DNA from: Penelope pileata
Taxonomy: Eukaryota; Chordata; Aves; Galliformes; Cracidae
NCBI GenBank assembly: GCA_013396635.1
Contig: WBMW01004113.1
Span: 169,425 to 233,424, forward strand
Direction of reading: 5' to 3'
Length of the DNA stretch: 64,000 nucleotides
Shown: positions 21,868-34,731 of the stretch, piece after piece
Numbering within the stretch: the first letter of the stretch is position 1
Layout: each line of letters starts with the position of its first letter
Translations under genes and position numbers: made by a program
The notes under the pieces: generated by a model
What the model was told of the DNA's origin: nothing
Database searches by the model: none
The model's input: the letters and a program-made list of their open reading frames with translations, nothing else

Positions 21868-24798
21868 GGCCCTGCTACAGCAAAGGTTGATCTCTCTCCC
21901 TGTTTCTTTCCTGTGCCTTCAATTGTGCACTCAGCACAGTGCTGCAGGTTGTTTATTTCTCCAGAGAAATTGCTGCCAAATGCATGCTGTGATTCAGCAA
22001 AGAGAGATGGATGGAGAGGGACAGAGAAATGAATATTCTCAATAAAATCTCTGTTCCACGAAAGTGTTATCTTAGCTGGTATTTTAGTTACGAGTGCCAA
22101 GAAAAGCCGACAATGCTGAAGAGTCCTGCCCTAACCAACGACTGTCTGCTCCTCATGAGCTCCGGGTGCCCTGCTTGGTTCAGAAACCATTTCTCACAAG
22201 AGGCTCTGAGAGAAGTGTTCTCACTGTACAAAGAAGCCTGCAGAAACCTCCAACCCTCTCACAGGGTTGCAAGCTGAAGTCTTCAAAGAGTCTGCACTTC
22301 TCTTTGTGCCGGCAGCAAAGAGGAAAGATACAAATGCAAATGAGGATGTCTTATGTGACAAAGAAGACTAACTGCACCCCATGTCTGTTTTTTACAAGTG
22401 ATTATTAGCATTTTTTGGTGCTCTTCCAAATGCAGAGTAGTTGTTATTCACACAAATGAATGACAATAAGGTTTAGTGCTTATTACCATATCATTCATTT
22501 CTAATAGAAAGTATGGAATGTAGGATACAGGGAAATACTATGGGAAATGTTGCGCATTACCAGAAAAGAAGATGAACATTTCTTATATAGGACTATAGAA
22601 TAATGGCCATCGCAATGAATTTTAAAAGCCCCAGGTAGTACACAAACAACAATAAAATTCTCTGAAAGTAATAAATCCACGAGATTTAGAACAAGAACAA
22701 TGATGTGAGTGGTTTCAAGTCCCATTTGACTTGGAGCCTTTCCTTCTAGGTCAGTGGTTTGAATAAGAGGTAGGCAGATACTGCAGAAGATTTTGTGTAA
22801 ATGTTTGTTTAATGTTTTTAATGAATTAACTTAGCTTGTGTTTATTTCCATCAATACTGTTGCACGGTGGTTCCCAGTCTGTTTTGCATTTTTGTGTTGT
22901 AGAAAGCCTGATGCCATAAAGAGGGAGGATGGATCAGTCCCAGGCCCTACACCCCCGTTGCAGAGAATGTGCTTTGTGGCAAGAAAGTTCATGAAGATCA
23001 TTAATTTTTTTAAATATTGGCAACTGGTCAAATAAACCCAATTCTGTATTTGTTCACATGAGAATTTGTACCATATGCTTTGAGTCTAGGAATAGCACTT
23101 ATTTTGTCCAGGAACAAGCTTGTACAATCATCACTAAGCAAGGAAATCAGAATTTCAGTCTCAGGTAATCAAAATGTATATGATTCACAGATATCTGTTC
23201 TGATTGCAAATAATTTCAAATGAATATAGAAACACCAATATTTTCACAAACTGTTCACAATAAGAATAAATGCAAAATACATTTAACAGCTGAGACACTA
23301 CTGCTACCTATATATTATATTACATTTTGTTACCTCTTTTAATATACTGTGTCCAAAGGTGGTTCCTAATATGCAATGCCTGATAAATATTCATTGATGT
23401 CTATGGAAATAGTTCAGCCCAGCTTCTACAGGCAGTCTCACCAAAAAAAAAAAAAATGCAAACACAATCTGCACTGCCTGGTAATATAGCTAGAAGCCAC
23501 AATAAGGCAACAAATCTTGCTTAAATATTTACTCCCCCGTTTCACATGGCTGTTAATTAACACTGCTGAAACATTATCAGTGTTAAGTACAGCTTGGGAA
23601 GGAAGGGAACATTGGTAACAGTGTTCTTGCAGAATGGCAATACACCTCCTTTAAATATGTATGTTGTTCATACCTACTGCCAAACTGTGATGTAATAAAT
23701 GCCTCCCTTTTCCTGAGGCAGGACTGTCCAATTCAGTTTTAGGCTTAGTCATGTCCAAATTCATTACCAATCTTCATCCCACCACCTGTCCCATGGCTTC
23801 TTGCCCAACTAATTTCCTTTTGGAATCTCAGCTTTTCATTGCTCAGTGTGGTTAAGTTGTCGCTGGGAGGGGGATATTTCCATGGCTGGAAATAAAATGG
23901 TAGTGAAGCTCCTGTTAAAAAAGTTCTTGCTAAAGCCAAGAGTACTGGAAAATGAGCAACTTATGTCTAACCTACTATGTTGGCCAAGACCCTTGTAAAA
24001 GAGCTACAGGAATGTCCAGAAAGCAATAATCTAGATGATACAATTGTGATCATGATTTTGGATGTAGAAACAGCAATAAAACTCAACCTTCCCATAATCA
24101 TATGCAATCTGTTTACCACAGTGGCTAAAGAACGCCTTTCGTTTCTGGTATTGTTGTAAGAACTATTTGTAGTATAAGCATGTATTTTGAAAGGTCACCA
24201 GTTCCTGCTGAAACATTGATTTCTCAAAAGTGTACAGATATAGAAACCAGTCTTCTAGTTTACAAAATAGTAACTACATGAACTTCCCACGTTGAAAGAA
24301 CTTTTTCACAAACTAATAACAGATCTGATGATTTCCAAGACAACTCAGTCTATTTGGAGACTAGTGATTAACAAATGACAATATAAGCAACTAAGTTCTG
24401 TATCTATATCATAACTAAAACTTTTACCACTATTTCCAGAAAAATCACATCTTATAAATTATCTCCATCAGAAAACTTCCTGGACCTCACTTCACTCTAA
24501 TGTAAATTCATGTACAAATCAGATATAGATATAAATCAGTATGTTCTGCTGATTTACTGTGGAACTGATATATGCTCTGACGTGTACATGAGCTTATAAC
24601 TAGGAACATGCACATAGAGATGCATATATGCACAGAAACAAAATTTAAGAACATCAAGCTTTATAATTTGAGAAATGACAGATTCAAGCTAATTTTGAAA
24701 ATGCCAGATTTAAGCTTTCCTGCTAGGTGGGCAGAAGAAGAACCAGCTAACTATAAAATTTTAGATATTCAATTTTTGAGGAGGCAAATATCTATATA
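21868..24798. other. Unique AT-rich DNA, no gene seen
   Basis: No repeat family or exon recognised. An A run lies near 23443-23456. ORFs are at most about 104 codons. Confidence 0.6.
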
Positions 24799-25182
24799 GT
24801 TGCTCCATAAGTAATGCCTCCTATTTATTTCCATGAAAATTGGAACAGATATGAAGGGCGCAATAACACTACTTGAGAGAGCAAATTCTCGGCTACAAAA
24901 CATGATTTTTCAACATGGTCACCACCATTAGTTATGCATTTTCATCACTGATGAACAAAAGCCTGTGTGCCACGCTCGTAATAATCTGTACCCGTAGAGG
25001 TGACTCACTCTCACTATCATCACTGCTGAAACGCTCCACCCACCACCTCACTGCTCTCACACTCACTGTTTGGTCTCCATAAACATTCAGCAAGTGTTGA
25101 TGAATGCCAATGGGTGCAATTTTTTCCACACGGAGGAATTCAGTTACACACCTTTGCTTCATTACTTTCAGAGCAGCCCGCA
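24799..25182 (-). mobile_element. Non-autonomous mariner element (copy 2), different deletion
   Basis: A 384-bp mariner remnant between TA dinucleotides (24797-24798 and 25183-25184). The left TIR is gttgctccataagtaatgcc; the right TIR is attactttcagagcagc. The minus strand reads MKQRCVTEFLRVEKIAPIGI, then NVYGDQTVSVRAVRWWVERF, the N-terminal helix-turn-helix part. It then joins in another frame to TDYYERGTQAFVHQ, two stops and KCITNGGDHVEKSCFVAEN, the transposase C-terminus. The central catalytic core is missing. A second deletion removes the 5' untranslated part, so the transposase start lies directly beside the right TIR. Breakpoints differ from copies 1 and 3, so this is an independent deletion derivative of the same parent family. 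Confidence 0.9.
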
Positions 25183-25329
25183 TATGTAGTATTTCTGTTT
25201 GGGAGAAAAAAATAAACAAACAAATAAACAAGAAAAAAAACACCACACGTTACATCTTGAATGAAAAATGCTGCATTTTCTTCCCTCAACAGCTATGGAG
25301 GGAAGCATGTTACAGGGTCACACACTCTT

Positions 25330-25760
25330 CCAACCAGCCCTTTTCTTTTCTGGCCCCTATCCATTCCAAAGCAGCTGGCAGAGTCTGTCTCTCCTGCTTT
25401 GTCTATGTCTTAGTAATGGTTTTCCCAATCCTTGTCTTCTCATCCCTGCTCCAGTCCATGAGATCTGGCCAGGACCACTGCATCTCAGTCCCATGGTCTT
25501 CACTCATCAAGTTACTTTCCCTTCCTTTCCCCTCCTATTTCTAGTATTATTTCACCATCCCTTTCAGACCCTATCATTTTCAATGCTAGCTCTCTCTTCT
25601 CCTTCTCAAATTTTATGGTCTCTTCTGCCTTCTCCTTTCTCCACTTTATCTCTTTGTGTGCTTTTCCTACCTCGTAATCCAAGACTCAAATCTTCTGCAT
25701 CTCCTGTCATTTACTCATCCCTTAGCCTATGTCACCACTTTCTATTTCTTGTCTGAGAAG
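25330..25760. repeat. Pyrimidine-rich low-complexity stretch
   Basis: About 430 bases strongly enriched in C and T on the plus strand (for example cccttcctttcccctcctat). The bias keeps stop codons rare on this strand and yields a 162-codon frame rich in Leu, Ser, Pro and Phe at 25268-25756. That frame shows no domain, no periodicity of conserved residues and no gene context, so I do not call it a gene. Confidence 0.6.
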
Positions 25761-27639
25761 ACCTACAAACTACAGATCCAAATCCTAGGTGTTCTTTCTT
25801 TGATGTACCTTTCCTTCACCCACTTCAGCCTCCCAGCTTCTGCTCAGTCCAATATCTCTATCATACTGCAGCATTAGGGTCACAAGGAAAATCTCAGTCA
25901 CCTCCAATTGTCATTTGGCTATATATAGTCATTGTGGGTGAAAAATTTGAAAGATTGAATTTGTAGTAAGCACCCAGAAAAGGCTGTTTCAATTTTATTC
26001 ACTGAATTTCCAAAGACACTGGGAGATGTAGGATATCTTTACGTGCAGGAGTGAAAAGGCAGATTAACTCAAAACCTTGCTCTATCCCATAATAATTGCT
26101 AAGGGGACAGATGCCAATAGTCTCATGGGTAAAAAAGGCAACGCAATAGATTTTTTTGTCTGGAAAATTCCTGAATATTTTGTTTTTAGAACAATAATAA
26201 TAACAAGTGATTATAATAGCATTTTGGAGCCACTGAACACAGAGCATTTGAGCCCACAAAGTGAAAATTTGACAAAGTTACTTACAAAAAAAATGACTGT
26301 TTTGCTATGGGGAGCATTTGGCTTACGAGCTTGGACAATGATCAATGTGTGTTTGTGAGTATGGTTTCTGTCCATTTCTTTTTCACACTTTTCTCTATTT
26401 TTTTTAGCCCATGTATCTTATTATTACATAACACAATAGTATTGGCATGACAGTAGCATGATTAAAAGCTCTGCAGAGTTCAATCTTGCTGCCAGGCATG
26501 CCATAATTCAGCCTGTGGGACGCTATCCTGGCTCCTTCAAAATCACTAGGAGCTATGCCACAGCCTCCTCATGGGGCCACGCTTCATGCACTGGAGCTCA
26601 GCTACAACAGGAACCAGATAGTTTCTCTGGCATTCGGGAACATGCTTTCTGCTACTGAGACCAAAGGGTCTTTTTTTCTGTAATAATTAGATTTGTGTTG
26701 GTGTTCTTCATAAGTCCCTCTTGGTATCTAGAGTGTTCTGCAGAGAATATGTGCTACTATACATAGTACACTCATAACCAATAAAGCTACAGATTATGTT
26801 TCCTTTGCTCTGCCAAAAATAGCTAGTCTAGCTAGTTACCCACTTCTCCACAAAGATGATAAAGCCGTAATTATAATGACTGATACAGAGAACTGTACAG
26901 CTTTGAGAAGAATCCTGCAGATTTTTGACAGGAAGAATCAACAAGAATTTTGTCTAGACATGCTTTTTGATTAAGGAGCTGACTATGAGATCAATTATCA
27001 GTTATGACTGAGTCTCAGTTCTACGATTGCAGATATAATCACCAGCAGCCAGACCTGGCAGCTACAGTGTGTTCCTTTGCAACAATATAACTGTCTAAAA
27101 TAATGATATTTTGGATTACCCAAGCAGCTGGACTACAATTCAGAGCTGGAACTGAAGAAAGCAATACACGTTCAATGTAGAGCAAATCTGGCATTTCAAA
27201 GTATACAAAGACCCTAGCTTTAGAGAGGTAACAAATATCTTGTTCCAGTACTAATTCTTCTCCCGAAGGAGACATTTCTGGGATGCTGAAGAGTAGGTCA
27301 CAACAAGTTTATCAAACATGCCCAAGAGACTTTGCAGCCAAAGTCTTAGTGAAAAAAGGGTGAAGGGGATAATTATTCACCACAGGTGAAACCTTCCTGC
27401 AGGCAATTCCTTAAGTTTCCCACATCTCTATTTCTTTACATACCAAAGCCAAAGAATGTCCTGAAGCTAAGAACCTTGTAGACAGAATTGATTAGTTCTA
27501 TGCTTGGCAGCTCTGGCTACATGGATCAGTTTGCCTTTGTATTTTATTTTATTTTTATACGTACGGAAACTTTCTGTGCTAGAAATAATTTGGGCTAGCC
27601 TCAACTGAAACATTAATTACACTGAGAAATTAATTAGAT

Positions 27640-27960
27640 AATCCTTAAAGTTATTTTTATTGATCGACTGGGATGCTACAGGATAATGAGCTTAACAAAG
27701 TCCAGTTGAACGCTGCTAATTTTAGAAGGTCATCATCAAGATGTCAACTCATTTAAATGACAAAGCCAGCACCTCCTGGGAGATCTCTGCCTAAATCAGT
27801 CATATGTAACAAGCACAGCAACAGGATCATTGGGGAAAAAGCTAAAGGTCCCAAACCCATTTGCAGCCGCTTGGATTAATTATTCCTAGTGCAAAGCCAA
27901 TGGAGCCAGCTATTCCTCCAGCCACTTCAGCGCAGTGCCTTTAATATGTGAGGAATGAAA
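27640..27960. promoter_or_regulatory. Candidate conserved non-coding block
   Basis: A repeat-free block with a high density of homeodomain-type cores (taat/atta, for example ggattaattattcc near 27872), an E-box-like cagctg-rich end and no ORF. This texture is typical of deeply conserved enhancers near developmental genes. The assignment is inference from composition only, since no alignment is available. Confidence 0.2.
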
Positions 27961-30900
27961 CTATGCCACAGACACAGCTGCTTTCTCTTATGCTGAGACC
28001 AAAGAAGCTGCAGCTTCAGTACTGGGGGAACCACCAGAGAGCAGATCTGTCCCATCATTATTTAAGTCCCAGGAAGGATGGCAAAAGCAGTGAGAGTAAA
28101 ATGAGCAACGCACTTCATAACATCAGCTAGGCATTGGCAAGAAGCCATGCTGTCATACCACATGGAGAATTCCCCTGGATGATGTGGGGTGACAGTTCTG
28201 TGCCTACAGTCCATTCATCCTGGCAGCACACCTTGGATCTGTTATATGCACAGGAATTTTTAAAGCAGCAGTTGTAAAGAGGATTAAATAGGTGTCTAAC
28301 TCTGATATACATACAAAGGACATTGCAAGTATGATGATATAAAGTTAAAAAGGCATTGATGTAGGTCCTTATTGCCCATGAGTTTAAAAGAAATTATTTG
28401 GAGTTGGAGCCAGTGCTTTATGATGAAAGTGAGATAAGAAATAAAAATTGCTTATTCTGTGCAACATTCATGGACGTGCAGCTAAAGACTCAGCATTTCC
28501 ACTTTCTTGTGGAGCTTCAGACATTTTCACAGTGGTGCATATATCCCATGTGTTCTCATCTGTGCTTTTCCTATTGTATTTCAACTTCATTAGAAACTGA
28601 ATTATGCTCAAATGGAATTTAAAGCAATGGAAATGTGTCTAGACAGGATTTGGCTAAATGGATTAACTCAACTGGACTTTGAGATAGTGAAGCAGCATTT
28701 TGCGAGCTTCCACAAAGAAGCAGGCAGGGTATTTTTGTTGGACTCCACCACTTTTCTATTTCAATAAACACACAATAGTCAGAACATCTTTGCAAGCGAA
28801 TACTAAGGCTGGTCAGAAAACGTCCTTTTTTTCTACCTCCTTGTAAAGAAAAATTTGATACAGAATTATAATTTTTACTCCAATTTTTGTACCTATATTA
28901 TTTGCCAAAAAAGAAAAAATCCTTTTATTTTCAGACAGTTGGATGGACTTTTGAAAACAACTCATACTTTCTTGATTGCCTACTATATAGATTTTCAAAA
29001 TATCGGAGCTAGGCTTGTAATGAACCTGTAAGAATCTTGTTTAGGGCCACAGGAAAATTCCCTTCTTCTTCCTCGGCCTTAAAATTTTAATATCCTTCTC
29101 AGGAGGGCTTTTCAAGCTTTCTTTAACAATCATAATGATAGATGAATATCTATGAAATAGACTCAGTGTGATTGAAATAGTTGTATAAGCTTAGAGGTTT
29201 TGACAAAGTTATCAGGAAAGATAGGATTTGTGTAAATGAAAAAATCTGGGTAACTGTATTTAAAGAACAGACACATAGAGAAAATGAGACAAATTGAAGA
29301 ACAGATTTGGAGGAGGGTGAACAGACACGGGAAGACTAGTGACATATTTGAAGAAGTAGAGCCTCTCTTTATTTTTCCTTGCTTCTCTAAAGCACAAGTC
29401 ACAGGATATGACTTCCATTGGATTTACCTGAAAATGGACCTTGAGATGACCAGTAGGCAGGAGTATGTTCTTCACAGAAAGGATGTGAAGCATGAAATAA
29501 ATCATGCTATGCTAGAACATGATAAAGTGTCTTCTGTCATTCCTTCACAAGAACATGTGGATACTGAAAGGCAAAGCCAAAGAAGACATTGTTGAAATGA
29601 CCCTGGAAGAAGTGCTTTGGAGTTTTCTGCTGCCAATCCTGGAGAAATCTCTGCGCATCTCTCTGCTACAAAAGAGAATTCAGCTCCTTGGGCTGTTCTT
29701 CTCACTTTGACCTCAGCAAGCAGCACATGGATGCAGGCCATAGCATACTTTGTGTATGCACCTCTGTGATTGTTTCCATTCTTAAAATATTACTACAGAC
29801 CAAGTCTGCACACCTCTGATGAGTAATTTCATGTATTCATTTAGCATCTGCCCTTGACTTTCTTTCCCTCTGCTACCAAAATTGCCCAAGTTGTTCTAAA
29901 TCTCGTTAAATCCCTTCTCTCTTTGTTATCCTTAATTGTATAGTTGTCAATCTTAAAGCACACAAAAGAGGAAAATTTGAAAACATTCTAGGATTTGTAT
30001 TATACCGTTGAATGAACTGTTATTTTTCCTATTGCACAGGAGAGACAGCTTTAAATGAACTTTTCACAGACAAAAAAGTGGGTGAGTCTTCAACAAGAAA
30101 AAAGAACTGGCAGGTGTATAATTACGTAGTATTTCAAGTCATTAAATAGAGCTCAGATGTATGTACATGACTAGCACCTATTTAATTCTGAGCAGATCTT
30201 TGATTAGTGCTTCTACTTATGTTACCTTCCTTCCTTCCTTACTGTCAGTCTTCATCCCCTCCCCAGCCTGGTTAAGAATAAAAACAATAAAATAATTCAA
30301 GATCCTTATTGTACTAACTTTATGGGAAGAATTGGCTTCATTTTACCAGCCAATGCATCACATATGCCTGGGCTTAAAGAAGTGGAACTGCTGATTCAAG
30401 GTGTCCATCAGAGACTCTGAGGCCTCTGCCAAAATCATAGCCTCACCAAACACATGCAAAGTGATCCTTTCTTTGAACAGCTACCCATTGCAAACCACAC
30501 ATCTCTGGACACTCACACTGGAATTCAGGACTTGGCCACATGACTGAGTTATAACTCAGTTATAGCAGCTTAACAAACTTCAGCCTGTCAACAAGACTCG
30601 ACAAAATTGTCCAGCCCATACTATTTATCTTCCATGTTGCAAGGTAAAACACATTAGCTCAAGTCATCGTGAGGTATATGTAGACCCATTACCAGAGCTC
30701 AGCTGACAAATGGTAACTTTTTATTCCACAGCAACTTAAGAGTTTCACTCAAATTAATAAAGGGGAAAGAAACTGTCAGGTATGCAAAAACAAAACACGG
30801 AGAAGAATAGCCTTCTGTTGCTGCGGATGAAGAAAGAGACAACTGAAAAAAAATCTCATTCTGCTGTAATCAAGGCTGTACAGTATCTGCTGGCTTGGTG

Positions 30901-31702
30901 GCTTGGATACTACCATGAAGAATACAGTCTGCTACAAAAAGAGCATATGAATAGAAATGTACAGAACAAAGCCACAAAGAAATTAAACCAAAGCCAGTCA
31001 TGCCATTGGATCAACATCACTACTCAGTGAGCAAAGCCACAGCAAGAAGTGGCAATGGGTTTGAAAGGAGAGGAAGTACAAGATGACAGAAGGGCAGTAA
31101 GGAGCCCTAAGGCATCCGTTCTTGTGAAACCTGTAAAGTGAGAGAAATGCTGTTTCTAACATTTGCATTAATAATTCCAGCATCTAAGATCTAGTCCATC
31201 CAGGGGCAAAACATTAATAAGAATGTATTTCCTAAGTCCAGACAGGAAATTCTCAGCACTAATAGTTTTCATCCTTGTAGACACAGGTTTTCATTGTATG
31301 AATGCTGTTGATATGAGGCACTTTAAAATGTAATCCTTTAACACGTATGTTAGACATCTCAGAGATACAGCACTTCAAGCTCACAAAATGTGCAGGAGGG
31401 AAGGTGCAAGTGAAAATCTTAACACGTAGTATTGAAGTTGCTCTATTTTATTTTTTTTTTAAGCCTGAGGATATATTGAGAGAGTTTGACCAGTTTCCCT
31501 GCAGCCCTTTCTCTCCCTCAAGCTCATCTGTATGTGTGAAAGGAACTGACAATGAACACAAACCACAAGTGTTAAAATCTAGTGAGCTTTAAAATGATGC
31601 TTTGAGGTACATAAAAATATATGCCTTTGTTCAGCAAGACATTTCATGTGATGCATTGGTGTTTCCCTCATGTAAGGAGAATACTAGGTCACAGACTCAA
31701 TC

Positions 31703-32019
31703 TGTGAATGAGCGCCTGGAAAAAGGGCTGTGGATGGCCTGGGGAGCACAGGCAAATTGTTTGCACCTGTGCCCCCCACCTGACTGGATAGGGTGGACAT
31801 AGACTGGGGCTGCCCTGTGCCCATTTAAGGGCTGGCCACAGAGAGGAGTGTGTCTCCTACACAGAGACTACATAATCCTTGGAGAGGCATTGTCTTGGTG
31901 GGGGATTGCTGATCGTTGTTATATGAGTCAAAACTTCTGTGAAATTTCTGTTTATGATTATTAAACCCTCAAATATTTTACCTGAGATTGCTTAAAAATC
32001 TATCTGAAGCTATCTCACA
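31703..32019 (+). mobile_element. Putative solo LTR (LTR-like B)
   Basis: An LTR-like segment starting tgtgaatgagcgcctgg. It contains a GC-richer 5' part with ggcctggggagcacaggcaa and gcacctgtgcc, a TATA-like catttaagggctggcc near 31822, and an attaaa polyadenylation-like signal near 31966. This order resembles the element at 8730, so the two may belong to related LTR families. The right end is uncertain: I place it at the CA of tatctcaca, but no clean target duplication was found. No retroviral coding sequence is adjacent. The element could also be longer or shorter by tens of bases. Confidence 0.45.
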
Positions 32020-32728
32020 GCTTTGTTTGCACGACACCCCAGCAAATCCTTTCCAGCATCTGGGACAAACTTTTTAACTGCATCATAGATTTCAGAAGTA
32101 TAAACTACCTTCAGACAGCTGCTAATTTCTTCCACATGGATCTTCTAGAATACCTGTTCTTAATTCTTAAATACTTTGATTTGCTGCTACAAACAAGTGT
32201 GTGTCTGTTGAGGAATAGGTAGTCTGTTTAAAACAATTTCCATTCTCAAATTGTGGTTGTAAATAAAGTACAATTCTTGTGAGGGAGCTGTCATCCAGAA
32301 ATCTTGCATTGAGTCTTACCAGATCATAAAAAAATAACGTTTTTGAAAAATGAAGAACAAAGATGGCCTAGAATAAACAGCCCTGCAAGTGACTTAGAGG
32401 AGACAGAACTAGAGTCCAAAAGAAGACAGAACTGGTGGCAGTTTGTATTTTGCGACTCTGTCTCAGAGACCAAGACTTCCCAAGCTTTATCCCACCTTTC
32501 CAGCTATTCTGGCCTTTTTCAAGCAAGCAGGAATTGACATGTTTTTCCTCTTGGCCCAAATTAACTAAATCAGTTCATTCGGGCCAATCAACTGAGTTTA
32601 GTTGCGTGATCCCACTTTTTTGTGGCTTCTTGTGAGGCACTGCGCTTTACATTCAGATTTCATTTCAGCTCGCAGCTTTCCACCCAGAAAGTACTCTAGA
32701 CTCCTTGCTCTGCTCAGTTACCCCATTT

Positions 32729-32824
32729 AATATAGACATACATATATGTATATAGATAGATAATATAGAGTAGTACAGTGTATATGTATATAGTATAGTA
32801 TATATACGTACGTGTATATATAAT
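32729..32824. repeat. AT-rich microsatellite, (TA)n/(TATG)n
   Basis: Imperfect tata, tatg and tagata runs over about 95 bases. It is a simple sequence repeat likely to vary in length between individuals. Confidence 0.85.
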
Positions 32825-33416
32825 GTTTTCTTAGAATATACTGCAACAAACACTTGGTTTTTCTGTATCTCTGAAATAGATTAAGCTTTCAGGCTTTTTT
32901 TGTGGTACGGAAAGGGAATATCTGTATATTTAAACACGTCTGCTGCCCAGTTCACCTCATTATTACTAGTAGCCTCTCAGCACAGAATATTGAAAATACA
33001 TTGCAGACAGACTGGAAAAGAGCAGTGAGTAGTCTAATCATCTATACCAGAAATAAAAGCTCTGCCTACAAAATCATAATGAATGTATGGATCCATTGTC
33101 AAAAGACAGAAAAAAAAATCAGATTTTTGCAGTTTTATATTCTTTTAGAAACACTGAGCTGACTGAGCATGATCTTCTAAAAATAAAATTGAACAAATCC
33201 CACTAGTATTACTACAGACAAATTCCAACTTCTGCAAAGAAACTGCAGGCTCCTTAGTTCCCCATATTTCATGATCTTTCTCCCAGTGGGTGAGAAACCC
33301 CGTGCTCACACTGATGCCTCCCTACTACAGAAAAGCTGCCAGCTGTCTCAGCGTATGCAAATGAAAAGATGTACTCAAGCTTACAGTGCTCTTCTTGGAG
33401 GGCTGCTGTTTAGCCA

Positions 33417-33446
33417 AGAAATCAAGGGCCATGTCCCTTGATTTCT
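33417..33446. repeat. Inverted repeat, 12-bp arms and 6-base loop
   Basis: The arm agaaatcaaggg (33417-33428) pairs perfectly with cccttgatttct (33435-33446) across the loop ccatgt. There is no poly-T tail, so it is not an obvious terminator-like or Pol III feature, and the stem is too short for a typical microRNA precursor unless the flanks also pair. Confidence 0.9.
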
Positions 33447-34709
33447 ATTGACACATTGGGCAGAAAGCCTTGCAAATTTGCCAAAAGCCCTATCCAGTCG
33501 TTTTCATTCAGACAACATCCTGAGTTACAAAAACTGTACCTATACCTGAAACCTGCTTAATTTCACATTTGCACTGCAGATGAGGCTACAATTTGAGACT
33601 CTCATTTTGCTTAAGGTAAGTTTGTCATTTAGCAACACTTTGCCGTGGAAATAAAGAGGCTTACTCTTACAATACTTACAGAGATAGAAAAAAGACACAA
33701 AAATCTGACGTGACCAGGCAATTACAAACCTAAACATGACAAAGGTGAATGCAGAACGAAGCTATTTATATTTTATGTATTAAGCCATACTACCTAAGAA
33801 AGTTAAACTTACTCCTTTCTTCCTAAACCTTTTCCCACTGCTGATTGATTCTATAGGGGAACCTGGCATAAATAGGTATTGACTGTATTTCACTTGTCCT
33901 CACTAATTACCATCACAGTTCTACCAAAATGGCTTCATTTGAGTGAAAACCAGGCAAAGTACCAGAGAAACTTTTGGGAAGATTTAAAAAATCTTACTAC
34001 CCACATTAGAAAGTCATCTTCAGTTTACAGATTTAACACTTATGCCCTCCTGAAAAATGGACCTGTTTGCTTATACAGAACATATTAGGCAGAATATTAA
34101 CAGACTTACAAAATCAGGCATGCAGAAAATAGCTTCAAAATTAGATTTGTCAATAAGTACTTTAAGAACAAGAAGAGAGTTTAATAAGTTGTCCTGGTGG
34201 ACATCAATCACATTTCTATCCATTGATGAAGGTTTTTGAAAGTCATTGTCAGATACATTGATTCAAAAGTAAGGGCTTTGTTATAGTTACAAACTATAGT
34301 GATATTCAAAAGATGCCTTAAAGTAATCTCTCCTGAAGCCTGTTGCACAGCTGAAGAAGGAATTACTTGAAGACCTCTTGCCTATTCTAGAGCTCTCCTC
34401 ATGTGATAGGCCAAACCTGTGAACACTGAAGGCCAAGATTTACTTCTATCTTAGTACACTGTGAAAGAGCAAAGACAATGCAACAGCTTAGTGTTTGCTT
34501 TCAAATCTTTATTTTCCAGGTTGTCCAGACTGCTTTGCCACTGTATTTGGGACGAGAAGTTCCATTTTCAGAGCCACAAACAAGTCATTAGGGTACTCAA
34601 TAAGTAGACTGTGTGTTGCCTCTTTAACATATGTTCTCTAAAAACTACTATAGATTTTAATCCAAGAGCAGTCCTCTTCTTATAAATCCATTGGCATGAC
34701 ATGTCTATT

Positions 34710-34731
34710 AAAAACAAACAAACAAACAAAC
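34710..34731. repeat. (AAAC)n microsatellite
   Basis: Five tandem aaac units. Simple repeat without other context. Confidence 0.85.

Larger units (their letters stand above)
25183..31702. other. Mostly unique DNA, no gene seen
   Basis: More than 6 kb with no recognised repeat apart from low-complexity patches. An A-rich (AAAT/AAAC) segment lies at 25206-25243 and a pyrimidine-rich stretch at 25330-25760. The 27.6-28.0 kb block is listed separately as a candidate regulatory region. ORFs are compatible with chance. Confidence 0.55.

Noticed and set aside
25268..25756. 162-codon Leu/Ser-rich ORF that could suggest a membrane protein
   Set aside because: The frame is produced by pyrimidine-rich sequence that lacks stops. 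There are no regular membrane segments with charged borders and no gene context.
29284..29741. Overlapping 103-codon and 79-codon ORFs on opposite strands, considered as a processed pseudogene
   Set aside because: No protein family is recognisable, and there is no poly-A tail or flanking duplication.
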